A stretch of 64,000 nucleotides of DNA, from contig JAJYLN010000007.1 in the NCBI GenBank assembly GCA_021787665.1, positions 15,133 to 79,132 of the forward strand. The letters run 5' to 3'. The notes under the pieces are model-generated. The model saw nothing but the letters and a program-made list of their open reading frames with translations, was not told the DNA's origin and did not search any database. This stretch comes from a bacterium (GTDB lineage: Bacteria; JAMCPX01). Below are positions 8,964-18,053 of this stretch, piece by piece (the first letter of the stretch is position 1; each line of letters opens with the position of its first letter). The position numbers and the translations under genes were made by a program.

Positions 8964-10151
8964 CTATTCGAGCATCATCACGGCCTGGTCTATCCTCTCG
9001 AGTCCTTTCTTGATCATCTCGAGCGATATGGCGTACGAGAGCCTGACATGCTCTTCCGCGCCGAACGGCGCGCCCGGCACGAGGGCCACCTTTGCCTGGT
9101 CGAGCAGGTAGTCCGCAAAGCCGAACGAGTCCTTGATGGCCTTTCCCTTGAACTTCTTCGTGTACAGGGCACTGACGTTCGGGAACGCATAGAACGCGCC
9201 CTTGGGCGTAATGCACCGTATGCCGTTTATCCTGTTCAACCCCTCGACGATGAACTTCCTTCTCCTGTCGAACTCCGTAACCATCTTCGATACGGATTCC
9301 TGCGGGCCGCTCAATGCCTCGACGCTTGCCTTCATCGCTATAGATGTCGGGTTGGACGTGCTCTGACTCTGGATGTTCTTCATGCCCTTTATGATGTCCT
9401 TGGGGCCGGCGGTGAAGCCAATCCTCCAGCCGGTCATCGCGTAGGTCTTCGACACGCCGTGCACGAGCAGGGTACGGGACTTCATGTCCTTCGCCTGGGC
9501 TATCGTGAAGAACTTCTCGCCGTCGTAGATAAGCTTCTCGTATATGTCGTCGGTGACAACGAACAGGTTGTGCTTGCGGACGACCTCTGCAATCTCTTCC
9601 AGGACCTTTCTGGGGTATACGGCGCCGGACGGGTTCCCGGGGCTGTTTATCAGGAGCATCTTGGTCTTCTTCGTGATGGCCTTCTCCACCGCGGCAGGAC
9701 CCAGCGCAAAATTGTCCTTCTCCGAGGTCTTCACGAAGACAGGCTTTCCGCCCGCAACGGCGAACATCTCGGGGTACGACACCCAGTAGGGCGTCGGGAT
9801 GATGACCTCATCGCCCGGGTCAATCATGGCGAGTGCTATGTTGAACAGGGCGTGCTTTGCGCCGACCGACACGATGATCTCGTCCCTGGCGTACTCGATG
9901 CCGTTGTCGCGCTTGAGCTTCAGTATAATAGCGTCCTTGAGCTCCGGTATGCCGTCAACCGGCATATACTTCGTAAAACCTTTGTTTATGGCATCTATCG
10001 CTGCCCGTTTTATATTGTCCGGCGTATCGAAATCCGGCTCGCCCGCTCCAAAGCCGACAACATCGACGCCCTGTGCCTTCAACTCTTTTGCCTTCGTATC
10101 GATCGCCAATGTGGCAGACGGCTTGATACCTCTGGCCCTCTCAGATAACAT
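8964..10151 (-). CDS. aspC: Aspartate aminotransferase (class I/II, PLP)
   Basis: Pyridoxal-phosphate transaminase interconverting aspartate and oxaloacetate using 2-oxoglutarate/glutamate, cytosolic. The 395-residue protein has the class I fold signatures: GFGAGEPDFDTPDNI near the N-terminus, NSPGNPSGAVYP in the middle, the PLP-binding Lys235 in GVSKTYAMTGWRIGF, and the C-terminal substrate Arg region EEHVRLSYAIS. It is closest to the subgroup Ib enzymes common in bacteria other than enterics. GGAGG precedes the ATG at 10151. It is read in the same direction as coaD, 63 bases away. Substrate choice among aspartate, aromatic or prephenate cannot be settled by reading. Confidence 0.9.
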   Translation of the reverse strand: MLSERARGIKPSATLAIDTKAKELKAQGVDVVGFGAGEPDFDTPDNIKRAAIDAINKGFTKYMPVDGIPELKDAIILKLKRDNGIEYARDEIIVSVGAKHALFNIALAMIDPGDEVIIPTPYWVSYPEMFAVAGGKPVFVKTSEKDNFALGPAAVEKAITKKTKMLLINSPGNPSGAVYPRKVLEEIAEVVRKHNLFVVTDDIYEKLIYDGEKFFTIAQAKDMKSRTLLVHGVSKTYAMTGWRIGFTAGPKDIIKGMKNIQSQSTSNPTSIAMKASVEALSGPQESVSKMVTEFDRRRKFIVEGLNRINGIRCITPKGAFYAFPNVSALYTKKFKGKAIKDSFGFADYLLDQAKVALVPGAPFGAEEHVRLSYAISLEMIKKGLERIDQAVMMLE

Positions 10152-10214
10152 AGAATCCTCCTTCTCTTTTATTATAACCCGCCAATGCGGGACATCGAGG
10201 CCCTTCCCCGGCGC

Positions 10215-10727
10215 TCATTCCCACGATACGATATCGGTCTTCCTTTCCTTCAGCCTGTCGCTGAAGCGTCGTATGACGACGTCCGGCACCAGCTCATCCG
10301 CCCTGCCCCCGAGCGATAGTATGTCCTTTATGATACTCGAGCTCAGGAACGAATACCTGTCCTCCGTCATCATAAAAACAGTCTCGATATTCCCGCTCAT
10401 CTTTTTATTGGCGAGCGACATCTGCAGCTCGAACTCGAAGTCCGCGACCGTCCTCAGCCCGCGCAGCACGGTATCCACGTTCCTGGACTTAACGTAGTCC
10501 ACGAGCAGTCCCTTGAAAGGCTCCACGACCACCCTTCTCTCGCGCCTGAATATCTCTTTGATAATGCCCACCCGCTCCTCCATCGAAAAGAACGGTTTCT
10601 TGCCGGACTGGCTATAGGAGACGGCAACGATGACCTTCCGGAATATCTTCAGTGCCCTCTCAATGATATTAATATGGCCGTATGTGATGGGGTCGAATGA
10701 CCCGGGATATATTACCACCTTGTCCAT
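10215..10727 (-). CDS. coaD: Phosphopantetheine adenylyltransferase (CoaD)
   Basis: Penultimate enzyme of coenzyme A synthesis, transferring AMP from ATP to 4'-phosphopantetheine. From the ATG at 10727 it has 170 residues, close to the usual 160. The nucleotidyltransferase motif appears as GSFDPITYGHINII, with the catalytic His of the TxGH motif, and the second signature as YSFLSSSIIKDI. A frame extending to 10760 is possible but its first residues are not family-like and overlap rsmD. The gene follows rsmD by 16 bases; the rsmD-coaD pairing is common in bacteria. Confidence 0.96.
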   Translation of the reverse strand: MDKVVIYPGSFDPITYGHINIIERALKIFRKVIVAVSYSQSGKKPFFSMEERVGIIKEIFRRERRVVVEPFKGLLVDYVKSRNVDTVLRGLRTVADFEFELQMSLANKKMSGNIETVFMMTEDRYSFLSSSIIKDILSLGGRADELVPDVVIRRFSDRLKERKTDIVSWE

Positions 10728-10743
10728 ACTGTTACTCGCCCTA

Positions 10744-11325
10744 TCACCACCGCCTGACAACGGTCAGACACTTGTCTCCGTACCGATACACCGTGCTATG
10801 CAGGCCTTCGGACAGTACCTCCTCGGTGCCTCCGGGTGCATCCTTCTCGTGCGTGGTATGCTCGATGCCTATCAGGAGATCACCCGTCATTATCCCACTA
10901 CGGATCAGGGAAGGCAACACACCAGTATACGCATGCACGTCCCCGTAAGGAGGGTCCACGTAAGCTATGTCCATCCTTGCGGCACTTTCCTTCAGGCGCA
11001 CCAGTGCCCTTTTTGCATCCATCCGCATCACCGTATACGAGCCATTATCTAACAGATCCTCTTTTATTAAAGCAAGGTTTTTCAACAAAAATGTCGATGC
11101 CGGGTCGGAACGTTCGACAAAATAAACCATCCGCGCTCCCCTGCTCAAAGCCTCGATGCCCATGGCTCCGGTACCTGCAAAGAGGTCGAGGAACACGGCG
11201 TCCTCGATCCGGCGTCCCAGAATATCGAAAAATGCCTCCCGGACCTTGGCGAGCGTCGGACGGACAGCATGCCCGGCTGGCGACCTGAGACACATGCCCT
11301 TTAATCTGCCTCCGATTATCCTCAT
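10744..11325 (-). CDS. rsmD: 16S rRNA (guanine966-N2)-methyltransferase RsmD
   Basis: SAM-dependent methyltransferase that modifies G966 of 16S rRNA during 30S assembly. From the ATG at 11325 the protein has 193 residues and starts with the family hallmark MRIIGGRLKG. The SAM-binding motif is FLDLFAGTGAMGIEALSRGA and the catalytic motif is YVDPPYGD, i.e. the N6/N2 amino-methylase DPPY. The frame remains open up to 11400, but the extra 25 residues do not resemble RsmD. It forms a short operon with coaD. Confidence 0.94.
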   Translation of the reverse strand: MRIIGGRLKGMCLRSPAGHAVRPTLAKVREAFFDILGRRIEDAVFLDLFAGTGAMGIEALSRGARMVYFVERSDPASTFLLKNLALIKEDLLDNGSYTVMRMDAKRALVRLKESAARMDIAYVDPPYGDVHAYTGVLPSLIRSGIMTGDLLIGIEHTTHEKDAPGGTEEVLSEGLHSTVYRYGDKCLTVVRRW

Positions 11326-11433
11326 ACAACAGCACAGGGACACCCCGCTATCGGCGGCATGCCCCTGCGCCCATGACTTCACCCTGATCAGGCCGGCCAT
11401 CCACTGACGTAACGGCCCGCCCTCCTGTCCCGA

Positions 11434-12957
11434 TCACTCCGCCGTCATCGCGACATATATGTTGGCGTTGCCGCGCGCTATAAGGAGGGACACCATCTGC
11501 CCCTTCTTGACGGTGGCCAGGACATTGCTGTATTCTTTCGCGCTCTTGATCTCCTTCTGATCCATCTGCTCTATCACATCACCCTTCTGAATACCGGCCA
11601 TGTCCGCAGGGCTCCCCTGTATGACATCGGTCACCACGACCCCCTTGGCAGCCTGAAGGTTGTACTGCCGCTGGACATCCGGCGTGATGGTTTCGACGAT
11701 AATGCCGAGCTTCTTCTCGCTTATCTTCTTGACCTCCGGCGCAACGCTCGCCAGCTTTTCATTCGAGGGGAGCGTCCCGATCTTGACCTTGAATGTCTTC
11801 TCTTTGCCGTGCCGTATGACCGCGACATCCGCTGTACTGCCGATTGCTGTATTGGAAACGATCCACGGGAGGACGTCCGCACTCTTCACGACCTTGCCAT
11901 TAAAGCGTACGATAACATCCCCCTCCTTGATGCCGGCCTTGTCCGCTGGTCCCCCTTTCACCACCTTCGTAACAACAGCGCCCTTCTGGTTTCTGTGCAG
12001 GTGGAACGATTCCGCAAGGTCCGGCGTAATATTCTGGATGTATACCCCGAGCCATCCCCGGATGACCTTGCCGTGCTCTATCAACTGAGGGATAATCGTT
12101 TTTGCCACGTTAATGGGTATGGCGAACCCTATGCCCTGCCCGATACTCGGCGCTATGATGGCGGTACTGATACCGATGACGTCGCCGTTCAGATCGAACA
12201 CCGGTCCTCCGCTGTTCCCCCTGTTGATGGCGGCGTCCGTTTGCAGGAATTGGTCATAATTACTCGAATTTAGCCTCCTCCCCTCTGCGCTGATGATACC
12301 TGCGGTTACCGTATGGTCGAGACCAAAGGGATTACCGATGACAACGACCCAGTCGCCGACATTGACCTTCGAAGAATCCCCGAGATCTACAATCTGGAGC
12401 GGCTTCTTCGAGGACACTTTCAGAAGGGCGAGGTCCGTCTGCGGGTCCGCACCGACGACCTTTGCCGTATACTGGTCCCCGTTATCCGTTATTACCCGGA
12501 TATCGGTCATACCCGCTATCACATGGTTGTTCGTCAGGATGTACCCCTCTTTATTGATAATAAAGCCGGACCCAAGGGCATGCTCCTTGTACTCCTGGGG
12601 ACCACCGGGGCCCATAAACTGCTCAAAGAAATGGGGACCGAAGAACTGTTTGAACTGTTCTCCCATAGGTCCTAATGGCTGTGCCATCGGATTTGTCTTT
12701 ATGATCTTCGTCGTCGATATATTCACCACCGCTCCCTTTACCCTGTTGACGAGCGGAGCGAACGACGCCGGTACACAGCTCTGGGAAGTTCCCAGGGTCT
12801 GCGCAACGGCTGCGGTCGGCTTCTCGCTCCATATCTTTGTTTCTTTGGCATCGGTGGTAGTCGTGATATTCAGCCGCGCGGCAAGCAGCAGTCCTGCCAC
12901 GACTGACGCTATCACAAGGCAGCAGATACCAAGTATCGCATAACCTTTCTTTTTCAT
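11434..12957 (-). CDS. Periplasmic serine protease, HtrA/DegP family
   Basis: Envelope quality-control protease and chaperone. The 507-residue protein begins with a basic N-terminus and one hydrophobic segment (about residues 6-28), a signal peptide or signal anchor. The trypsin-like domain has a complete triad: His145 in TNNHVIAG, Asp175 in QTDLALLKV and Ser249 in NRGNSGGPV. Two PDZ domains follow, with carboxylate-binding-type loops in the segments RGWLGVYIQNI and KKLGIIVETI. Linker residues near 85-120 are rich in Pro, Met, Phe and Gly. AGGAGG precedes the start. It may be cotranscribed with the DUF1844 gene nine bases upstream. DegP, DegQ or DegS cannot be distinguished with certainty; two PDZ domains favour DegP/DegQ. 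Confidence 0.93.
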   Translation of the reverse strand: MKKKGYAILGICCLVIASVVAGLLLAARLNITTTTDAKETKIWSEKPTAAVAQTLGTSQSCVPASFAPLVNRVKGAVVNISTTKIIKTNPMAQPLGPMGEQFKQFFGPHFFEQFMGPGGPQEYKEHALGSGFIINKEGYILTNNHVIAGMTDIRVITDNGDQYTAKVVGADPQTDLALLKVSSKKPLQIVDLGDSSKVNVGDWVVVIGNPFGLDHTVTAGIISAEGRRLNSSNYDQFLQTDAAINRGNSGGPVFDLNGDVIGISTAIIAPSIGQGIGFAIPINVAKTIIPQLIEHGKVIRGWLGVYIQNITPDLAESFHLHRNQKGAVVTKVVKGGPADKAGIKEGDVIVRFNGKVVKSADVLPWIVSNTAIGSTADVAVIRHGKEKTFKVKIGTLPSNEKLASVAPEVKKISEKKLGIIVETITPDVQRQYNLQAAKGVVVTDVIQGSPADMAGIQKGDVIEQMDQKEIKSAKEYSNVLATVKKGQMVSLLIARGNANIYVAMTAE

Positions 12958-12966
12958 GTTTCCTCC

Positions 12967-13398
12967 TTATTTTTTGCCTTCATTCACCAGGACGTATCTC
13001 ATCCTGAGATCGAAAAGTACATTGTCGAGCATCATCGACTCCTCATTGGTCAGATTACCCGTGGTCTTGTCCTTGAGGAGCTCGAGAATATCTATGGTTT
13101 GGCCCGCGGCATTGACGTCCTTCTTGATGACGTTGGTCTGCGGGTCCGCTACGGCACCGAGCTGGATCAACGCGGTCCCGGCAAGCGAGTTTATCAAGTC
13201 TATGAAGCCTATCTTGTCGCGCTCCTCTCCGATCCCACCAGATCCGTGGAGCGGCTCGTATGTCGATGTATCCCTGTCGTCCAGACCGTCTCCCGCGCCT
13301 TCTCCCTTTTCGCCGGAGCCCATGACCTCCCCATCTGCGTCCATCCGAAAACGTCTCTTATCGTTAACCTTGATGTCATCGTCTTCCCTGTCAGCCAT
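12967..13398 (-). CDS. DUF1844 domain protein
   Basis: Hypothetical protein of 143 residues. The first 60 residues are charged and Gly-rich and probably disordered; the conserved part (about 63-143) contains IDLINSLAGTALIQLGAV and ILELLKDKTTGNLTNEE, which I recognise as the DUF1844 family, helical proteins of unknown role often encoded near htrA or cell-envelope genes in Desulfobacterota-like genomes. It lies just upstream of the HtrA-type protease and 17 bases downstream of the DUF4340 gene. Function unknown. Confidence 0.75.
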   Translation of the reverse strand: MADREDDDIKVNDKRRFRMDADGEVMGSGEKGEGAGDGLDDRDTSTYEPLHGSGGIGEERDKIGFIDLINSLAGTALIQLGAVADPQTNVIKKDVNAAGQTIDILELLKDKTTGNLTNEESMMLDNVLFDLRMRYVLVNEGKK

Positions 13399-13415
13399 GT
13401 CCAGGTCCTCCTCCC

Positions 13416-14729
13416 CTATTGATAAATCTTCTTAATGCCCGATTCAAGGGCATCGAAGGCCTCGATCCCGAGCACGGCGACCCTTGGGTCGATGGAGGTC
13501 CTTGCATAGATTGTGACATTGTTTCTGCCTCCGATGGATATCGTCGTGGTGGTAGGCAGCATGGTACCGACAACCGTAAAGGTAATCGCCGCGTTCTCCG
13601 GCGGTGCCTTTGCGACAAAGCGACTCGCACCGACGGAGGTCAGCGTATTGATCATATTATTGACGCCCGCCGTGTTGGTAAAGGGAGCGCCGTCCTTAAG
13701 CCAGGCCGCATAGCCTTTCCTCGAAAGCGTGACCGTCTTGCCGTGCCATACGATCTCCACGGACGATATCGACCACTTGCTCTGTATCAGTAGCTTATCG
13801 TCGACCATCGAGCTCACGGACCTGTCGAACGTAGAGAGTATCCCTCTGTTCACCACATATACCGGGGTCTGTCCTGAAACCGCGGCGTACACATCGTTCG
13901 GGTCCGCTTCCTTCCCTATCTTCACGTCGTAGTGTCTGTTGTCAGTCGTCTCCATGCCGATGATAGCCGAGGGCCTTTTGAGCCCGGTCCCCTGCAGGCC
14001 CCGGGCGTCGTCGATGATATTAGTTGCCCTCAGACTGGTCAGCTTGAAGAGCATATCGTTTAAAAACGTCGTTCTGAGCCTGTTATACGCCGGCTTGGTG
14101 AAGTACCAGACGCCGTTGTTCTGCCTCAGTGTATAGATGGGCCGGTGCTCTTTCGAGAATGACATGCCCGCTATAGCGTTTCGGGGAACAGACAGGACGT
14201 CCTTGTTCCTCAAGTGGTACAGCGTGCTGTCGAGCTGGTTCCGTATCCATGCCGTTATCGTGAAGATGTCCTTGCGGCCGTTCACCGCCCTCGCGTAGTA
14301 GTCCTCCCCGACCGGCGTCTTTGAGCCGATCTCCACAGTATACGCCTTGTTGTCCGATGACACTACTGTTGCCGTTATGGACGCCGGACTCAGCCCGAAC
14401 GCCGAAAGAGAACCCTCACCTATGTCCGTCGCATAGTCGAGTTTCCTGATCCCGTCGGCGATACCGTTGACCACACTCGTGTCGACCCCGGTATGGACCG
14501 GAGATACTATCGTCCAGAGTCCGGGAGCGCTCTGCCGGAGTACGAAGCTGCCGTACCCGTTCTCGATGGACATCCTGGCAAGACGGGCGTCGCCCATCTT
14601 GAATACCTGTTTTGCCTCGATTTGCTCCTTTGTAATCCTGGTGCTGTTCCGCGGCTTCACCACGAAGAGTACGAGGACAAGGGCCGCAGCGAGGAGCGCG
14701 GTAAGATAGAGAGTCAGTTTGAAGTTCAT
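13416..14729 (-). CDS. DUF4340 protein, accessory to Gld-type ABC exporter
   Basis: 437-residue protein with one N-terminal membrane helix (about residues 5-24) and a large exported part, predicted outside the cytoplasmic membrane. The body has repeated beta-rich units of the DUF4340 type, such as the similar segments VVSSDNKAYTVEIG and METTDNRHYDVKIG, each followed by a residue pattern with a Tyr-Val/Ala strand. DUF4340 genes regularly follow gldG-like genes, as here (19 bases after it). By context it would be the extracytoplasmic partner of the ABC system encoded at 14749-17979; substrate unknown. A GGAG ribosome binding site precedes the ATG. Confidence 0.78.
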   Translation of the reverse strand: MNFKLTLYLTALLAAALVLVLFVVKPRNSTRITKEQIEAKQVFKMGDARLARMSIENGYGSFVLRQSAPGLWTIVSPVHTGVDTSVVNGIADGIRKLDYATDIGEGSLSAFGLSPASITATVVSSDNKAYTVEIGSKTPVGEDYYARAVNGRKDIFTITAWIRNQLDSTLYHLRNKDVLSVPRNAIAGMSFSKEHRPIYTLRQNNGVWYFTKPAYNRLRTTFLNDMLFKLTSLRATNIIDDARGLQGTGLKRPSAIIGMETTDNRHYDVKIGKEADPNDVYAAVSGQTPVYVVNRGILSTFDRSVSSMVDDKLLIQSKWSISSVEIVWHGKTVTLSRKGYAAWLKDGAPFTNTAGVNNMINTLTSVGASRFVAKAPPENAAITFTVVGTMLPTTTTISIGGRNNVTIYARTSIDPRVAVLGIEAFDALESGIKKIYQ

Positions 14730-14748
14730 CCGTATCTCTCCTGTAGGC

Positions 14749-16269
14749 CTACAGCCTCTTCATCCTCAGGTATGCGAGCACACCGAAGAAAAAGAGCAGG
14801 GCCGGAATCAGAACCACGGTCATGTAGAAGATCAGCTTCCCCTGCACGACGGTCAGGAACATCTGCTGCCCGCCGTTGGGCCTCGTCCGTATGGTCACGA
14901 GGTTCCCCTCTTTTACGAGCCAGCTCACCGTGTTCATGATAAGGTCCCTGTTGAACAGCGCCGTAAGGTACTTGTTTGTGGCGATCGATGAAGTACCGAA
15001 CACCGCGATGCGCGCGATCCTGTCCCCGATCGTCAGGGGGCCCGCGACGGCGACGCTGATCGGGCCTTTCACGTCTCCTGGACCGAATTTGGCGATTCCC
15101 TTGCTGAACAACGTCTTCAGGTGCACGTCCGTCCAGCTCGAGTTGCTTGTCTTCGCGATGGAAGTGACGCCGGGGGCCGTACCTTCCTTCCGCTTTACCA
15201 CCTCGACCGACCGCACCATCGGGAAGATCGTCGTACCTTTGAAGTCCTTCGTTATGTCGCTTCCCTTGCTGTACTGGGTCACCACAGGCTCTACCCCGAG
15301 GGTCGGGCCCTGGAACAGCCTCACGACCTGATCGAGGACGACGTCGTTCCCCACGGTTATCCCGTACTTCGAGAGGAACTTCGGTATCCCGGTCCTGGTC
15401 CGTGGGTCTATCATGAGCAAGAGGTATCCGCCGTCCCTGAGGTAGCCCGCGATCGAATCCAGCTCCTGGGGCAGGAGCGGCTTCACGGCCCCGGCGTCGA
15501 CCACGAGCGTGCAGGACGTCGGTATGGACGCAACGGCAGGGAGCAGGAGCTGTGTAACGGTATAATCCTGATCGATGAGCGCTCGTCTGAACAGTCCGTA
15601 CCCATTCACGCCTGAGGCGTCCGACAGGTCCCTCTCCCCGTTGCCGGTAATGTAGCACACGTTGATGACACGCGTCGAGAGCAGCTTTAAGATCGCATTC
15701 GTTACATCGTTCTCCGTGGCCTGCCCTATTTTTACGGTCTTACCGTTGTACTGTAGGACGATCGTCCCGCTCGTGGTTATGCCGTAACTCCTGGCGATTG
15801 TCGGCTCCTTGTCCGGATCAATGACCTGGTAGTGCACATACCTGCTCAGGTACGCGTACTCAGCAAGCAGGTCCCTTGCTTTCATGCTCGTGCCTTCCTG
15901 AAAAAAGGCCGTGATCTTCAGGTCTTTCTTGAGCCCTTTAAGGATCTGCCGTGTCTCCTGGGAAAGGGTATACTGACCGTTGGCGGTCATGTCCCATCGT
16001 TTATAATAGTTGCTGGAGACATAGTTTATAACAGAAACTATCCCCAGGACGACCACCACGAGCACGATCGTGTTGAAGCCGTACAGGGCCTTCTTCACGC
16101 TAAAGGCGCTCTTTATCTCCCTCCTGTACAGAAGAAACCACAGTACGACGAGAAGCAGTCCGGCCGACAGAAACAGTATCGTCCACGCGTTCAGCAGCGA
16201 CGTCACGAGGTACACGAACATGCCCGTGACGATAAACAGTACACCAGCGATCCATAATGCTATCTTCAT
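14749..16269 (-). CDS. GldG-like auxiliary component of ABC exporter
   Basis: 506 residues with two or three N-terminal membrane helices (about 1-40 and 67-88), a large extracytoplasmic domain, and a C-terminal helix (about 475-498) ending in RMKRL. The conserved features YYKRWDMTANGQYTLS and a DUF-type ABC domain containing ITGNGERDL are those of the GldG/IntraFlagellar-like family (pfam ABC_transp_aux). GGAGGTG precedes the ATG. It follows the gldF-like permease by four bases. In gliding Bacteroidetes GldA-GldF-GldG form an ABC transporter; in other phyla the same set has no defined substrate. Confidence 0.82.
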   Translation of the reverse strand: MKIALWIAGVLFIVTGMFVYLVTSLLNAWTILFLSAGLLLVVLWFLLYRREIKSAFSVKKALYGFNTIVLVVVVLGIVSVINYVSSNYYKRWDMTANGQYTLSQETRQILKGLKKDLKITAFFQEGTSMKARDLLAEYAYLSRYVHYQVIDPDKEPTIARSYGITTSGTIVLQYNGKTVKIGQATENDVTNAILKLLSTRVINVCYITGNGERDLSDASGVNGYGLFRRALIDQDYTVTQLLLPAVASIPTSCTLVVDAGAVKPLLPQELDSIAGYLRDGGYLLLMIDPRTRTGIPKFLSKYGITVGNDVVLDQVVRLFQGPTLGVEPVVTQYSKGSDITKDFKGTTIFPMVRSVEVVKRKEGTAPGVTSIAKTSNSSWTDVHLKTLFSKGIAKFGPGDVKGPISVAVAGPLTIGDRIARIAVFGTSSIATNKYLTALFNRDLIMNTVSWLVKEGNLVTIRTRPNGGQQMFLTVVQGKLIFYMTVVLIPALLFFFGVLAYLRMKRL

Positions 16270-16273
16270 GCCA

Positions 16274-17050
16274 TCACCTCCATCTCTCTGATTCGAGCAC
16301 TCTGTGCGTTAGGAAAAGGAAGAAAAAAATGCCGCTCAGGTAGTACACGATGTCCCTCGTATCTATAATCCCCTTTATCATGTTCTGGAAATGGATGTCT
16401 ATGAGCGAGAGATAGCTCAGGAAGGCCGACAGTCCCGGGCTGACTCCGTGCGACACCCACCCTATCGCCCAGAACAGGAGCAGGAGCCCGAAGGTTATGA
16501 CTGCGGCGACTATCTGGTTCTCCGTAATGCTCGAGGCGAACATGCCGATGGCGATCATCATCGAGCCCATGAGGAACATGCCGAGGTACGTCGAAAGGAT
16601 GATACCCATGTCCGGCGACCCGTAGATTACCAGGAACACGGGGATCGACAGCGTGAGGACGAGCATGACGCCGAAGACAAGGCATGCGGAGACGAACTTC
16701 CCGATCAAGATATCGGTCAGCGTCACCGGCGAAGTCATGAGGAGTTCCTTTGTCCCGTTCCTCTTCTCTTCGGCAAAGGTCTTCATGGTGACGATCGGCA
16801 TAATCAGAAGGAGGATCACAGCGATGTTCGCGTACATGGGCTTCACGATATAGTCGTTGATGTTCAGCGATGTAATATATCCCTGGTACTTCATGTACTG
16901 GAGGCTCACGAAGTTGTAGAGCTGTATCCTCACGTAGAAGAAGTAGCCCCCTAGGAGCGTGAATATACCCAGGATCACGTAGGCGATGGGCGACGCAAAG
17001 TAAGAGACCAATTCCTTTTTCACTATCGACCAGATCTTTCCCGGGTTCAT
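16274..17050 (-). CDS. ABC-2 type transporter permease (GldF-like)
   Basis: Integral membrane permease of 258 residues with about six helices, beginning with the conserved cytoplasmic stretch IVKKELVSYFASPIAYV and containing KTFAEEKRNGTKELLMTSPV, which is typical of ABC-2 permeases. The start overlaps the ATPase stop by four bases. Together with the ATPase (17047-17979) and the GldG-like protein it forms a complete three-part exporter. Confidence 0.88.
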   Translation of the reverse strand: MNPGKIWSIVKKELVSYFASPIAYVILGIFTLLGGYFFYVRIQLYNFVSLQYMKYQGYITSLNINDYIVKPMYANIAVILLLIMPIVTMKTFAEEKRNGTKELLMTSPVTLTDILIGKFVSACLVFGVMLVLTLSIPVFLVIYGSPDMGIILSTYLGMFLMGSMMIAIGMFASSITENQIVAAVITFGLLLLFWAIGWVSHGVSPGLSAFLSYLSLIDIHFQNMIKGIIDTRDIVYYLSGIFFFLFLTHRVLESERWR

Positions 17051-17979
17051 TGTATACCTCCTCTGTCCTGCGAGAGCAGCTTTATATACACCTCTTCGAG
17101 GCTGACGACCTTTGAGGAGAACTCCACGATGGGATACCCCGCCTTTAAAACTGCGTCCGTGATACGCTCAGGCCCCTTGAAGCCGGTGTCCACCGTAATC
17201 GCGAGTCCGTCGTCCTGCCTCTCCACGTCCTTTATACCGTCTATGGACTTGAGCAGTCGGACGACTCCATCGTCCTGTTTGCCCGTCACGAGGCGGTACG
17301 TTCTCTCCCGGTAGATATCGTCCGAGAGCATATTATAGTCCCCACCAGCGAGCAGCCTGCCGTCGTTTATCACGAGGACCCTGTTGCAGGTAACAGTGAC
17401 CTCAGGGAGCACGTGGGTGCTCAGGATGATGGTGTGGTCCTTCCCGAGCTCCCTGATAAGGTTTCGTATTTCAATGATCTGCTCCGGATCGAGTCCCACC
17501 GTTGGCTCATCGAGTATCAGGATGGAGGGGTTACTCAGAAGGGCCTGGGCAATACCGACCCTCTGCCGGTAACCCCGGGAGAGGTTGCCAACGAGCCTGT
17601 CCTTCACCCGTTCAAGACCGATCTGCTGCACGACGCGGTCGATGGCATTCTTGCCGTACTGGCCTGACAGACCCTTGATCCCTGCCATAAACTTCAGGTA
17701 CCCGAGTACCGTCATTTCCGGATAGGCAGGCGCGAGTTCCGGGAGATAGCCAATGATGCTTCTCACACGGACAGGCTCCTTCCGCAGATCGTACCCGTCG
17801 ACCACCACCTCGCCCGACGTGGGCGATAAATAGCCTGTGATGATGCGCATTGTCGTGGTCTTTCCTGCACCATTCGGACCGAGGAAGCCCAACACCTCAC
17901 CCTTCTCCACGGTGAAGGAAATGCCGTTCAGCACCGTCCTATCGCCGTATTTCTTCGTTATGTTCTTTAGCTCAATCAT
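17047..17979 (-). CDS. ABC transporter ATP-binding protein (GldA-like)
   Basis: Cytoplasmic ATPase of the exporter. From the ATG at 17979 (GGGG eight bases before) it has 310 residues; a GTG nine bases further upstream is also possible. All nucleotide-binding motifs are intact: Walker A GPNGAGKTT, signature LSRGYRQRVGIAQAL, Walker B ILILDEPTVGLDP and the switch His in LSTHVLPEV. The C-terminal 90 residues form a regulatory extension common in ABC-2 ATPases. First gene of the exporter operon. Confidence 0.92.
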   Translation of the reverse strand: MIELKNITKKYGDRTVLNGISFTVEKGEVLGFLGPNGAGKTTTMRIITGYLSPTSGEVVVDGYDLRKEPVRVRSIIGYLPELAPAYPEMTVLGYLKFMAGIKGLSGQYGKNAIDRVVQQIGLERVKDRLVGNLSRGYRQRVGIAQALLSNPSILILDEPTVGLDPEQIIEIRNLIRELGKDHTIILSTHVLPEVTVTCNRVLVINDGRLLAGGDYNMLSDDIYRERTYRLVTGKQDDGVVRLLKSIDGIKDVERQDDGLAITVDTGFKGPERITDAVLKAGYPIVEFSSKVVSLEEVYIKLLSQDRGGIQ

Positions 17980-18053
17980 ACGATACACCCCTTTTTTGCA
18001 CTGGTATGGTATTGTTATAACAAAATAAAAGAAGCAATTTCAAGGCGCTGTCG

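Noticed and set aside
8955-10148. Plus-strand ORF of 397 residues opposite aspC
   Set aside because: Exactly mirrors the aspC frame; no family features.
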